Of a stretch of 13,733 bases of DNA, positions 6,576-13,384 are shown piece after piece. Each line of letters begins with the position of its first letter. The first letter of the stretch is position 1. A model generated the notes under the pieces. The model was not told where the DNA came from. It ran no database searches and saw nothing but the letters and a program-made list of their open reading frames with translations. Source of the stretch: Microcaldota archaeon (GTDB lineage: Archaea; Micrarchaeota; Micrarchaeia; Norongarragalinales; UBA8480); NCBI GenBank assembly GCA_023246885.1, contig JAHFHN010000005.1:1-13733 (forward strand). The letters run 5' to 3'. The translations under genes were made by a program, and so were the position numbers.

Positions 6576-9500
6576 TTAGCTACAGCCTGTTGTTTCGCCA
6601 CAGTCCATACACACGCTGCATGACCCGTTTTGTTTAACTTTCATACTGCCGCACTTACCACATTGTTCGCCAGTAAACCCGAGTTTCTTCATATCCGGCT
6701 TTTCCGCTTTCTGAATGCCTGTATTGCCGATATTGATTATCCCTTTTTCTGTTGGTACAACTGGATTAGCTGTTTGTCCACTTGAAATTAATAGCGTGGT
6801 TTGCTTTGTTGCACTGCGTTTTTGTACGTACTCGCGTTCCAAAACGCGGAACACGTAGTCCACCATGCTAGTTGCATTATTTATTTCTTCGTCGCCTGCA
6901 ACTACTCCGCTTGGTTCAAAGCGCGTAAATGCAAATGTATCTACGTATTCTTGTAATGGTACACCGTATTGTAATCCTTTACTAACTGCAATTGCAAAGC
7001 AGTTGAGAATAGACCTGTAACCTGCCCCTTCTTTGTACATGTCTATGAAAATTTCACCTAAGCTACCATCGGGATATTCTCCTGTTCGCAAGTGTAGTTT
7101 GTGTCCACCAACTCGTGCCTCTTGCACGAATCCAGTGCGTTTTGTTGGCAAACGTTTCTTTTGGCCTCGCAAGAGAATCTCTTCATGTAATTGCTTTGCG
7201 TCAACTTTTTCATTTATATCATTTTCATCTTTTCCAATGAGTTTTGTCAATTCATCTTCTTCGCTTGCAGTGCTGTTCAAAGGCTGTGATAATTTGCTTC
7301 CATCTCGGTAAAGCGCAATAGCTTTTAACATATAATTCCAGCTTTTGTTGTAAGCGCTTTTTACATCTTGAATCGTTGCCTCGTTTGGCATGTTGATTGT
7401 CTTGCTAATTGCCCCGCTTATAAATGGCTGGACAACGGACATCATTTTGAGGTGAGCATCGTATTGAATGAATCGCCTGCCGTACTTGCCACACTTGTTA
7501 GCGCAGTCGAATATCGAGTAATGCTCTTCTTTTAAGTGAGGCGCGCCTTCGATTGTCATTGTACCGCATACGTAGTTATTAGCCTCTTGGATCTCCTTGT
7601 CGTTATATCCGAGTGCTTTTAGCATGTTGAAGTCACTGTCGGCAAGTTGTTCTTTTGTGAAACCAATTTTTTGGCAAAACTCTTCACCTAAAGTAAATTT
7701 GTTGAATACGAAGGTTAAGTCAAATGCAGTTGCAATTTGTTTTTCTATTTCCCCTATTTTGTCGTCAGTGAACCCTTTTTGCTTAAGGGATTCAACATTA
7801 ATGTGTGGGCAACCGTTTAAGGTTGATTTTCCTTTGCAATAATCTTCAATATCGCGTATTTGTCCTTCTGTGTAGCCCAGTCGCTTAAGTGATTTCTTTA
7901 CGCTTTGATTAACGATCTTTAAGTAGCCTCCTCCTGCTAGTTTCTTGTATTTTACAATTGCAAAGTCGGGTTCAACTCCAGTTGTGTCACAATCCATTTG
8001 TAGGCCGATTGTTCCAGTTGGTGCAATTACTGTGACTTGCCCATTGCGATAACCGTATTGTTCGCCGAGTTCAAGTGCATTGTCCCAACATTCGCGTGCT
8101 GCTTTTAGCATGTAGGCGGGGCATTGCGTTGCGTTTATTCCAACGGGTCTAATAGTTAATTTTTCATATTCTTCTGCAGGTGCATTGTAAGCTGCTCGCC
8201 TGTGATTACGGATAACTTTTAACATGTGTTCCTTGTTGCGTTGATACGCTGGAAACGCGCCAAGCGTTTGTGCCATTTCTGCGCTAGTTGCATAAGCTTG
8301 CCCGCATAACATCGCGGAAATTGAACCGGCAATTGCCCTTCCTTTGTCACTGTCGTACGGAATGCCGAGCACCATTAACAGTGTCCCTAAATTAGCAAAT
8401 CCAAGACCCAAGTTTCTATAATTGTGTGTTCCCATTGCGATCTCTTTGCTTGGAAAGTGCGCCATTAATACGCTGATTTCTAGTACTATTGTCCATAACC
8501 GAGTAGCATGGATGAAATCATTTACTTTGAATTCGCCTGTATCTTCGTTTAAAAATTTCATTAAGTTTATACTAGCTAAATTACATGAAGTGTCATCCAA
8601 GTGCACGTATTCGCTGCATGGGTTAGTTGCATTTATTTTCCCATCAACTGGACAAGTGTGCCATTCTTGAATCGTATCATCATATTGTAATCCTGGATCT
8701 GCACATGCCCAAGCGGCGTAAGCGATTTTATCGTATAATTCACTCGCTTTTACTCGACGCATTGTTTGCCCATTTGTGCGGCTAGTTAAATTCCAATACC
8801 CATCACTTGCAACTGTATTAAGAAATTCGTTTGTAACTCGCACGCTATTGTTACTGTTTTGTCCACTTACTGTTTCGTATGCTTTACCTTCATAATGCAT
8901 ATCGAACACATCGGCTGCTTCGAATCTCTCCACGCCTTGCTCGACTAATTGCAATGCGCGGGTTACAACTGAAAAAGGCACTTGTTCGGTTAACGCATCT
9001 ACGATCGCTGTTTTCAATTTTTCACTGTTCTTCCAATTAGTTGTATTCTCTTCTTTTGCAGTGCGCATGATTTCACTCACGTGTGCACTTATGATTCTAC
9101 TGCCAGTATACATGTCTGCTACTTTGGCTTCTTCTTGTGTTTTCCACATTACGAACTCTTCAATTTCCGGGTGGTCAACATTAAGAATAACCATTTTTGC
9201 TGCTCGCCTAGTTGTCCCACCACTCTTAACAGCTCCAGCTGCCCTGTCAAAAATTTTTAAGAAACTCATTAAACCAGAACTAGTTCCGCCACCGCTGAGT
9301 TTCTCGCCTTTTCCACGAATATTAGAAAAGTTCGAACCAGTTCCACTTCCATATTTGAATACTCGTGCTTCACGCAGCACAAGGTCAAATATCCCGCCAT
9401 CGTTTAACAAATCATCTTTAACGCTTTGAATAAAACACGCTTGCGCTTGTGGTCTACTGTAAGCATCTTCACTTGCTTTTAACTCGCCAGTTTTTACATC

Positions 9501-10049
9501 AACATAATAGTGACCTTGCCCGTTTCCGCGAATACCATAAGCATATGCTAACCCTGTGTTGAACCACTGTGGGCTGTTCGGTGAAGCCATCTGGTGAACT
9601 AACATGAATTGTAATTCGTCTTCAAAAGCTTGAGCGTCATCTGCACTTGCAAAGTAATTATACTTCTCTCCCCAACTACGCCAACAACCTGCTAATCGCC
9701 TAACAACCTGCTTTACACTCCTTTCCCCGCCTAAAATTTGTTTACCATTCTCATCAAGCAACGGTGTTCCATCCATATTGAACTGTGGAACGCCAGTTTT
9801 GCGAAAATACTTCTGTGCTACAATATCAGTTGCAACTTGAGTCCAGTTTTTTGGGATCTCTAAATTCTTTAATTCAAAAACAATGCTGCCATCTTTATTG
9901 CGAATAATACTAGTTCGATACTCGTACTCTGCTGAATTAAGCGGGTCTTCACCTGCTTTTGTAAATAGTCTATTTATTTTCATTCCACCAGCTGGAACTT
10001 GAAGCACAACTGTCTTTTCCTTGTCAAAATTCGCATTATCAACTACCAT
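6576..10049 (-). CDS. nrdJ: Adenosylcobalamin-dependent (class II) ribonucleotide reductase
   Basis: Reduces ribonucleotides to deoxyribonucleotides using a cobalamin-generated thiyl radical; works with or without oxygen. The 1157 residues match the long single-chain class II form. Redox-active C205 (Q-A-C-F-I-Q-S) pairs with C489 (D-T-S-C-N-L). Radical cysteine C478 sits in N-A-T-N-P-C-S-E, with N476 and E480 of the active site; the 11-residue spacing from C478 to C489 matches characterised class II enzymes. Other signatures: SPNSPQWFNTGL (156-167), F-K-Y-G-S-G-T-G-S-N (231-240), A-P-T-G-T-I-G (676-682), F-I-S-G-A-I-S-K-T-I-N-M-P (876-888). Residues about 710-850 form an insert with four short L-x-x-x-G-F/Y-T/N helical repeats. 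A TSCPD-type domain follows (G-G-H-K-L-H-L, G-S-L-G-E-I-F-I, about 975-1075). The C-terminus has two CxxC pairs (C1130/1133, C1144/1147) plus C1150 and C1156, a likely zinc or electron-shuttle tail. No intein. The layout is that of bacterial NrdJ, so horizontal origin is possible. The ATG at 10049 has a weak ribosome-binding site. Confidence 0.95.
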   Translation of the reverse strand: MVVDNANFDKEKTVVLQVPAGGMKINRLFTKAGEDPLNSAEYEYRTSIIRNKDGSIVFELKNLEIPKNWTQVATDIVAQKYFRKTGVPQFNMDGTPLLDENGKQILGGERSVKQVVRRLAGCWRSWGEKYNYFASADDAQAFEDELQFMLVHQMASPNSPQWFNTGLAYAYGIRGNGQGHYYVDVKTGELKASEDAYSRPQAQACFIQSVKDDLLNDGGIFDLVLREARVFKYGSGTGSNFSNIRGKGEKLSGGGTSSGLMSFLKIFDRAAGAVKSGGTTRRAAKMVILNVDHPEIEEFVMWKTQEEAKVADMYTGSRIISAHVSEIMRTAKEENTTNWKNSEKLKTAIVDALTEQVPFSVVTRALQLVEQGVERFEAADVFDMHYEGKAYETVSGQNSNNSVRVTNEFLNTVASDGYWNLTSRTNGQTMRRVKASELYDKIAYAAWACADPGLQYDDTIQEWHTCPVDGKINATNPCSEYVHLDDTSCNLASINLMKFLNEDTGEFKVNDFIHATRLWTIVLEISVLMAHFPSKEIAMGTHNYRNLGLGFANLGTLLMVLGIPYDSDKGRAIAGSISAMLCGQAYATSAEMAQTLGAFPAYQRNKEHMLKVIRNHRRAAYNAPAEEYEKLTIRPVGINATQCPAYMLKAARECWDNALELGEQYGYRNGQVTVIAPTGTIGLQMDCDTTGVEPDFAIVKYKKLAGGGYLKIVNQSVKKSLKRLGYTEGQIRDIEDYCKGKSTLNGCPHINVESLKQKGFTDDKIGEIEKQIATAFDLTFVFNKFTLGEEFCQKIGFTKEQLADSDFNMLKALGYNDKEIQEANNYVCGTMTIEGAPHLKEEHYSIFDCANKCGKYGRRFIQYDAHLKMMSVVQPFISGAISKTINMPNEATIQDVKSAYNKSWNYMLKAIALYRDGSKLSQPLNSTASEEDELTKLIGKDENDINEKVDAKQLHEEILLRGQKKRLPTKRTGFVQEARVGGHKLHLRTGEYPDGSLGEIFIDMYKEGAGYRSILNCFAIAVSKGLQYGVPLQEYVDTFAFTRFEPSGVVAGDEEINNATSMVDYVFRVLEREYVQKRSATKQTTLLISSGQTANPVVPTEKGIINIGNTGIQKAEKPDMKKLGFTGEQCGKCGSMKVKQNGSCSVCMDCGETTGCS

Positions 10050-10146
10050 ACTCTAACACCCACTCCCCCTTTCTTTTCTCGCTATTCTACAGCAAATCCT
10101 GCTTTCTACCTTCTTTTTTCTTCTAATTATTTCGATTTATTTGTTT
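10050..10146 (-). other. Spacer between redoxin and nrdJ
   Basis: 97 nt. On the minus strand it is strongly purine-rich (around 10095-10125 and 10060-10080) with no T-tract that would terminate the redoxin transcript, so read-through into nrdJ is plausible. ATAATTAG (about 10122-10130, minus) is a poor TATA candidate that could give nrdJ an additional promoter. There is no long hairpin and no recognisable cobalamin riboswitch. Confidence 0.35.
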
Positions 10147-10404
10147 TTAATAGTCAAAAATAATGTTCTTAATTTCCCCAATGCTATTAGCGCGTCCGAT
10201 CTCTTGCTTCTTTTCGTCAAAAAACACAACTGTAGGTGCTTTTGAAACATTAAATACAATTGCTTGCTCGTAACCATCGTTTTTAGTAACGTCAAAAACC
10301 GTACCAGCAACTTCGCCACGTTGCTCTAACTCATTCAAAAACGACTTAACCGGCGGACACGACGGACAAGTAGGCGTTGTAAACAAAAAGTAATTTTTCA
10401 CCAT
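10147..10404 (-). CDS. Glutaredoxin/NrdH-like redoxin (CPSC active site)
   Basis: An 85-residue thioredoxin-fold protein: beta strand K-N-Y-F-L-F-T (3-9), active site T-P-T-C-P-S-C (10-16), helix V-K-S-F-L-N-E-L-E (18-26), V-F-D-V-T-K-N-D (36-43), cis-proline loop S-K-A-P-T-V-V-F-F (54-62), D-E-K-K-Q-E-I-G-R (63-71) and a C-terminal helix. The size, CPxC motif and immediate position upstream of nrdJ make it the likely dithiol electron donor for the reductase, as NrdH is in bacteria; this role is inference. The ATG at 10404 is preferred: a longer frame to 10479 crosses the GGGAGG ribosome-binding site at 10417-10422 and has no thioredoxin homology. GGGAGG is about 12 nt from this ATG, rather long; a GTG at 10413 is in frame but too close. 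Probably the first gene of a redoxin-nrdJ transcription unit. Confidence 0.88.
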   Translation of the reverse strand: MVKNYFLFTTPTCPSCPPVKSFLNELEQRGEVAGTVFDVTKNDGYEQAIVFNVSKAPTVVFFDEKKQEIGRANSIGEIKNIIFDY

Positions 10405-10430
10405 AACTCTCACAAACCTCCCAATATCCC

Positions 10431-10466
10431 GCCAGCACCAACATATACTATATGTAGTGGACTGGC
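10431..10466 (-). promoter_or_regulatory. 36-nt imperfect dyad / leader hairpin before the redoxin gene
   Basis: Read on the minus strand, arms GCCAG (10462-10466) and CTGGC (10431-10435) enclose CAC/GTG, and a central perfect 15-nt inverted repeat, ACATATA-G-TATATGT (10441-10455). As RNA it can fold as stem 5, a 2-nt bulge, stem 3, a small internal loop, then stem 5 with a 5-nt loop. It ends about 9 nt upstream of the GGGAGG ribosome-binding site. It could be a DNA operator for a dimeric regulator or an mRNA leader hairpin. If the central element acts as a TATA box, transcription would begin about 10421; if the TATA box at 10524-10531 is used, the dyad lies within a leader of about 97 nt. 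Confidence 0.5.
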
Positions 10467-10523
10467 CCGCACTCAACACAACCTGTTGTGCTATGTGTTG
10501 GACTATTATACAAGTGCTGGTGG

Positions 10524-10531
10524 TTTATAAA
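10524..10531 (-). promoter_or_regulatory. TATA box candidate for the redoxin-nrdJ unit
   Basis: TTTATAAA is the best archaeal TATA match in this gap. It is palindromic, so its direction is ambiguous. On the minus strand it would start transcription near 10500 and give a leader of about 97 nt holding two potential hairpins (10477-10490 and 10431-10466). On the plus strand it faces a region with no gene for about 280 nt. Confidence 0.4.
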
Positions 10532-10775
10532 CGTATTTTTTTCAGACGTAAATGCGTCGTTTTTTGCGTATGCTTTTGTATTTCTCCTCTTAAAACGCGT
10601 GCTCGTGATATTGTTAGACAGAAAGCGTTCGCTTTTGTTCTAATTTATTGCGTAGTTTTTTGTCATTCAGCTAAAAAATTGGTTTGTTTTAACTTAAATT
10701 ACTAAAACTCGGGGTTGGTAGTTACACTTTATTTAACAAAGCAGAAAATCTAGGCGCTTTTTTGAATTCAAAACG

Positions 10776-10784
10776 TTTATATTA
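10776..10784 (+). promoter_or_regulatory. TATA box of the small signal-peptide membrane protein gene
   Basis: TTTATATTA is centred 27 nt before the ATG at 10807, predicting a leaderless transcript. The same TTTATATTA sequence occurs at 13339-13347 upstream of the last gene. Confidence 0.6.
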
Positions 10785-10806
10785 GCGATTTGTTTTGTTT
10801 TTGTTT

Positions 10807-11217
10807 ATGAAACTCTCACCATTATTTGTTATATTTTCGCTTTTGTTAGTAACTGTATCCGCTGCTGAAGTGACTTCTGAATCTGGAGTGCCACTAGGTG
10901 CTGAAAATACATTTGGCCAGAACCTTGCTTCTAGTGCAGTGGTGGGAAACCAGTTGCAAACCCAAATTCAAACGCTTTTGACTGCGGTTGTCCAATTTGT
11001 AGTCTTAGTCACTACGGTGGTTACTGTTGTTTTTCTAGTTTGGGTCATTTTAATGCTAGTTGTACTTCGCAATATAATGAAGCGCGATGACTTAACTGAT
11101 GGAGAAAAAGTAGGTTGGGTGCTAATAGTATTCGGGGTTGGGTTTATTCCCTTCTCGATTTTCGGTTTACTCCTTTACGCCTTAGCAAGCGGAAAGAAAA
11201 AACCAGTTGCAAAATAA
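10807..11217 (+). CDS. Small membrane protein with signal peptide and two TM helices, PLDc_N-like
   Basis: 136 residues from the ATG at 10807 (a TTG four codons upstream is less likely, since the TATA box fits a leaderless ATG). Residues 1-20 are a signal peptide ending S-A-A-E. About 20 polar residues follow, then a long hydrophobic helix (about 46-77, valine-rich). A loop R-N-I-M-K-R-D-D-L-T-D-G-E-K-V-G-W (79-95) leads to a second helix (about 96-121) and a lysine-rich tail. The order 'N-I-M-K ... K-x-x-W-x-x-I-x-x-x-G ... G-L-L-L-Y-x-x-x-x-G-K-K' resembles the PLDc_N pattern of the protein at 6252-6548 with a four-residue insertion in the second helix, so the two may be distant paralogues. 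No catalytic residues are seen; function unknown. The N-terminus should be outside the membrane if the signal peptide is cleaved. Confidence 0.75.
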   Translation: MKLSPLFVIFSLLLVTVSAAEVTSESGVPLGAENTFGQNLASSAVVGNQLQTQIQTLLTAVVQFVVLVTTVVTVVFLVWVILMLVVLRNIMKRDDLTDGEKVGWVLIVFGVGFIPFSIFGLLLYALASGKKKPVAK

Positions 11218-11242
11218 GCTTGCTATTCTAGTTCTGCTTATA

Positions 11243-11267
11243 TGTTTCTTTAGCTTGTTTTGTTTTT
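11243..11267 (+). terminator. T-rich terminator candidate after the small membrane protein gene
   Basis: The 48-nt convergent gap ends in a thymine-rich run (TTTCTT ... TTGTTTTGTTTTT) on the plus strand without a strong hairpin. Archaeal RNA polymerase terminates at such T-tracts, so this probably ends the 10807 transcript. It overlaps the stop codon of the opposing gene. Confidence 0.4.
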
Positions 11268-13173
11268 AAGCCCTAGATTCCATTATCTTTTGGTAAATTA
11301 AGTACAATAAATAAAGTAACAATAGCCCTGCTGTTCCGACGACAATGTAAGTAAGCAGTTGATCGTCGTTGGCGTTTAATTCTATTGATGCAGTTTCTCC
11401 AGGCACCAGGGGAACAATTGCGGTTTTGATTCTTCCGTTTTGAGCTGTAAATGTGATTTCGTAATTTCCTTTAACTGGCGGCTGTACGCTGCACTCAACA
11501 ACTGGGCTTGGTAAACTTGGTTTTAATATTGTACAACTGCACGGGTTGTTTCCATTTGTTTGCCTGCATGATGCATTTGCTAACACTTCTGAACTATTTG
11601 CAATAATCGTCATTTTAGCCGGTGTATTTTCAGAAATCGTTGCAGGCGTAGTAACAAACGTATCTATTTGTAGCTGCATGTCTGCACCTAAACTAATTAT
11701 TGAATTAAGATCTTCAAGCGAAAGCGGCTTAACCGCCGCGCTTGTCACGTTTACCGTTTTAACTCCACATGTTGCTCCGCTTATAGATGCCGTTGGGGTG
11801 AATCTACCGGCTAAATCGTAAATACACACTCCGCTGCACTCTCCTTCTCCAGTGACATTCGCAGAACAACCTGAAGCTAGTGTTGTTCTTCCATTTCCGC
11901 AAACAATGTTTATCAAACCAGGAGGCGTCCTCACATTACTGTATTTAGCAGTTACAACGAGGCGTTGTCCAGTATTTACTGTTAAAGCTGAAGTTAAATT
12001 GCAAACCGGAGGCTTTAGTGTAGTTGTCGAATTAACCGCATTAGTGGCCGCAGGAGCACTGGGATTACTTGTTGTTGCGCCAGGAGCAACAGTTACGCTG
12101 TTCGTAGCGCAAGTAACTCCAGCTATTGTAACTCTAGGCGTAACTGCGCCTGTTTGATTATAAAAACAATTTGTAGCGCATGCCCCACTTGTGCCATCGC
12201 AAGTAACTGGTTTAGTGACGCCGTTGCCACAGTTTACATTAATTGTTCCAACTGGCACAGCAAAGTTTTGATAATTAACCGTCACGGCAGTAGATGCGTT
12301 AAACGCCGTTTGACGAGTAACATTGACTTGACACGCTGCACCGAACCCACATCTGTTAGTCACTTGCACTCCAGTTGCATAAACGCACTGGTTACTAGCA
12401 CTGCACGTCGGTGCCCTATACTGCGTACCTGTACATGTGTTTGTACAATCTGACGCATCGCAGCACTCTACTGCTTGCTGTTGGCTTCCTGGACAACTAA
12501 CTCTGATTTTATTAGAACAACTCGCGGTGCAAGGTGCCACTGTTGGCTGAGTTTCAGTAGTAGTATTAACATTATTCGCAGTGCTGCTAGTTGATACGGT
12601 TACAATTGCTTCTGCACTATCAGTTCCGCCGTTGTCTCTTGACCTTGCTTTTATTTGACACCCTGTTTTGCCACTTGGCGCAGCCCAACTGTAAGTCCAA
12701 GACGTTGTTCCAGTCGCTGGCTTCCATTGCCCATCGCCACAATCATTAGTCGAAGCAATTTGCACTTCTACGCTTTGAACAGTTCCATCTGAATCACTGG
12801 CCGAACCCGAAATAGAAACCGGAGACGAAACAGTTGTACCTGCTCCAGGACTAATAATAGAAGCGCTCGGGGGCGAATTAGAAGCAGAAGAAATAGTAGT
12901 GGAAAAAGAACAAGAATATGTGCTGAATTTAGTATTTCCTGAAACACTTATTGTTTTTGTACCTGTTGAAGTATACGCGCAAGTAAAGGTATTATCTGGT
13001 TGTTGTGCGCTATTTTCACATGAAACGCTTGGCGATTTTTCTTCACCCACAAGGGTTACTGCAAAACTTAATTGTTGTCCGACTGTTCCAGTTGTTGGGC
13101 CATTAATAGTGCAAGAATGAGCTAAACCAACAAAAACAAATACAACTAACAATGCCAAAAGCCGGTTATCCAT
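11266..13173 (-). CDS. Secreted cysteine-rich, Ig-like repeat surface protein with C-terminal membrane anchor
   Basis: 635 residues. A signal peptide (1-20) ends A-H-S before C21. Domain A (21-94) is a beta-rich module with C21, C52, C65 and C88. Residues 100-193 form an Ig-like domain (S-P-x-x-G-T-T-V, S-G-S-A-S-D-S-D-G-T-V-Q-S-V-E-V; cysteines 145 and 172). Residues 211-281 are a linker with 11 cysteines. Two tandem homologous modules follow (281-362 and 391-476), each with six cysteines in matching order and a shared C-G-N-G motif (315-318; 425-428). A last beta domain (500-602) has C536, C545, C547 and C561, then a single TM helix (607-627) and a short basic tail. The 32 cysteines are all in the predicted exterior, suggesting extensive disulfides. 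Likely a cell-surface protein anchored by its C-terminus; the ligand is unknown. The ATG at 13173 has no clear ribosome-binding site; TTTAAAT (13209-13215) is a candidate TATA. Confidence 0.9.
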   Translation of the reverse strand: MDNRLLALLVVFVFVGLAHSCTINGPTTGTVGQQLSFAVTLVGEEKSPSVSCENSAQQPDNTFTCAYTSTGTKTISVSGNTKFSTYSCSFSTTISSASNSPPSASIISPGAGTTVSSPVSISGSASDSDGTVQSVEVQIASTNDCGDGQWKPATGTTSWTYSWAAPSGKTGCQIKARSRDNGGTDSAEAIVTVSTSSTANNVNTTTETQPTVAPCTASCSNKIRVSCPGSQQQAVECCDASDCTNTCTGTQYRAPTCSASNQCVYATGVQVTNRCGFGAACQVNVTRQTAFNASTAVTVNYQNFAVPVGTINVNCGNGVTKPVTCDGTSGACATNCFYNQTGAVTPRVTIAGVTCATNSVTVAPGATTSNPSAPAATNAVNSTTTLKPPVCNLTSALTVNTGQRLVVTAKYSNVRTPPGLINIVCGNGRTTLASGCSANVTGEGECSGVCIYDLAGRFTPTASISGATCGVKTVNVTSAAVKPLSLEDLNSIISLGADMQLQIDTFVTTPATISENTPAKMTIIANSSEVLANASCRQTNGNNPCSCTILKPSLPSPVVECSVQPPVKGNYEITFTAQNGRIKTAIVPLVPGETASIELNANDDQLLTYIVVGTAGLLLLYLLYLIYQKIMESRA

Positions 13174-13208
13174 TAAAGCAAATTATCCCATTCTTTTCAC
13201 AGTTCACA

Positions 13209-13215
13209 TTTAAAT
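13209..13215 (-). promoter_or_regulatory. TATA candidate of the cysteine-rich surface protein gene
   Basis: The palindromic ATTTAAAT is centred about 39 nt before the ATG at 13173, predicting a leader of about a dozen bases with no ribosome-binding site. Because it is symmetric, it could also drive plus-strand transcription into the inverted-repeat element at 13226-13330. Confidence 0.4.
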
Positions 13216-13225
13216 GGATTATCCC

Positions 13226-13330
13226 TTAAATTAGAAGCTCTTTCATGTTTGTTTGTAATAATATATGTCTCAAAAGAGATCTAGAAAAACATGTTCTAAT
13301 TTAAAATTCTACTTTTTAGTAGATTTTTTT
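13226..13330 (+). ncRNA. Candidate structured small RNA (nested inverted repeats plus terminator)
   Basis: Between two divergent genes. The outer arms are a perfect 11-bp inverted repeat, TTAAATTAGAA (13226-13236) with TTCTAATTTAA (13294-13304). Inside, CATGTTT (13244-13250) pairs with AAACATG (13287-13293), leaving a 7-nt bulge on the 5' side. Innermost, TCTC-AAAA-GAGA (13268-13279) makes a small hairpin. The element is followed directly by a terminator-like hairpin and seven T on the plus strand. No gene on the plus strand precedes this terminator, so it would have to end a separate short transcript. It matches no RNA family I recognise, and AT-rich pairing weakens the case. Confidence 0.35.
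13308..13330 (+). terminator. Hairpin plus T-tract terminator-like element
   Basis: TCTACT (13308-13313), loop TTTT, AGTAGA (13318-13323), then seven T (13324-13330): a perfect 6-bp stem with a four-base loop and a T-tract on the plus strand. It precedes the TATA box of the 13385 gene, so it may insulate that promoter or end a small RNA. Confidence 0.45.
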
Positions 13331-13338
13331 CCACGTTT

Positions 13339-13380
13339 TTTATATTAAGTATTTTTACATTTTTTCTTCATATGGGTGAT
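13339..13380 (+). promoter_or_regulatory. TATA box and Shine-Dalgarno of the last gene
   Basis: TTTATATTA (13339-13347) should start transcription near 13370. GGTGAT (13375-13380), a match to the anti-Shine-Dalgarno sequence of archaeal 16S rRNA, lies 4 nt before the ATG at 13385. This gene thus has a short leader with a ribosome-binding site, unlike the leaderless-looking genes elsewhere in the window. Confidence 0.55.
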
Positions 13381-13384
13381 TAGC

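Larger units (their letters stand above)
10405..10806. other. 402-nt non-coding gap between redoxin and the small membrane protein gene
   Basis: Holds promoter elements of both flanking genes. At 10477-10490 is an inverted repeat, cacaac-ct-gttgtg. Between 10540 and 10770 I see only short weak hairpins: gacg/cgtc followed by gTTTTTT near 10545-10565; a GTTC-loop hairpin with stem AAAGC/GCTTT near 10620-10637; and CAAAGC/GCTTTTTT near 10738-10765. Some resemble plus-strand terminators, but no tRNA, C/D or H/ACA RNA could be identified. A plus-strand open frame at 10457-10705 has no protein-like features. Confidence 0.4.

Noticed and set aside
6576..10049. Intein in the ribonucleotide reductase
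   Set aside because: Although inteins are common in archaeal reductases, conserved motifs run in order without interruption and no splice-site or homing-endonuclease motifs are seen.
10441..10455. NrdR box
   Set aside because: A central AT-rich palindrome is present, but the sequence does not match the NrdR consensus well and there is no second copy at the expected spacing; left as an unnamed dyad.
10405..10479. N-terminal extension of the redoxin
   Set aside because: It would cross the GGGAGG ribosome-binding site and the dyad; the Cys/Trp-rich extra residues do not belong to the thioredoxin fold.
10457..10705. 82-codon open frame on the plus strand
   Set aside because: Overlaps the redoxin promoter region, is rich in Cys/Phe/Val with no domain or signal pattern, and has no TATA box or ribosome-binding site at the right distance.
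13173..13190. Lipobox at the end of the signal peptide of the cysteine-rich protein (A-H-S before C21)
   Set aside because: The residues before the cysteine do not fit the lipobox (histidine at -2), and C21 can be explained as part of the disulfide pattern.
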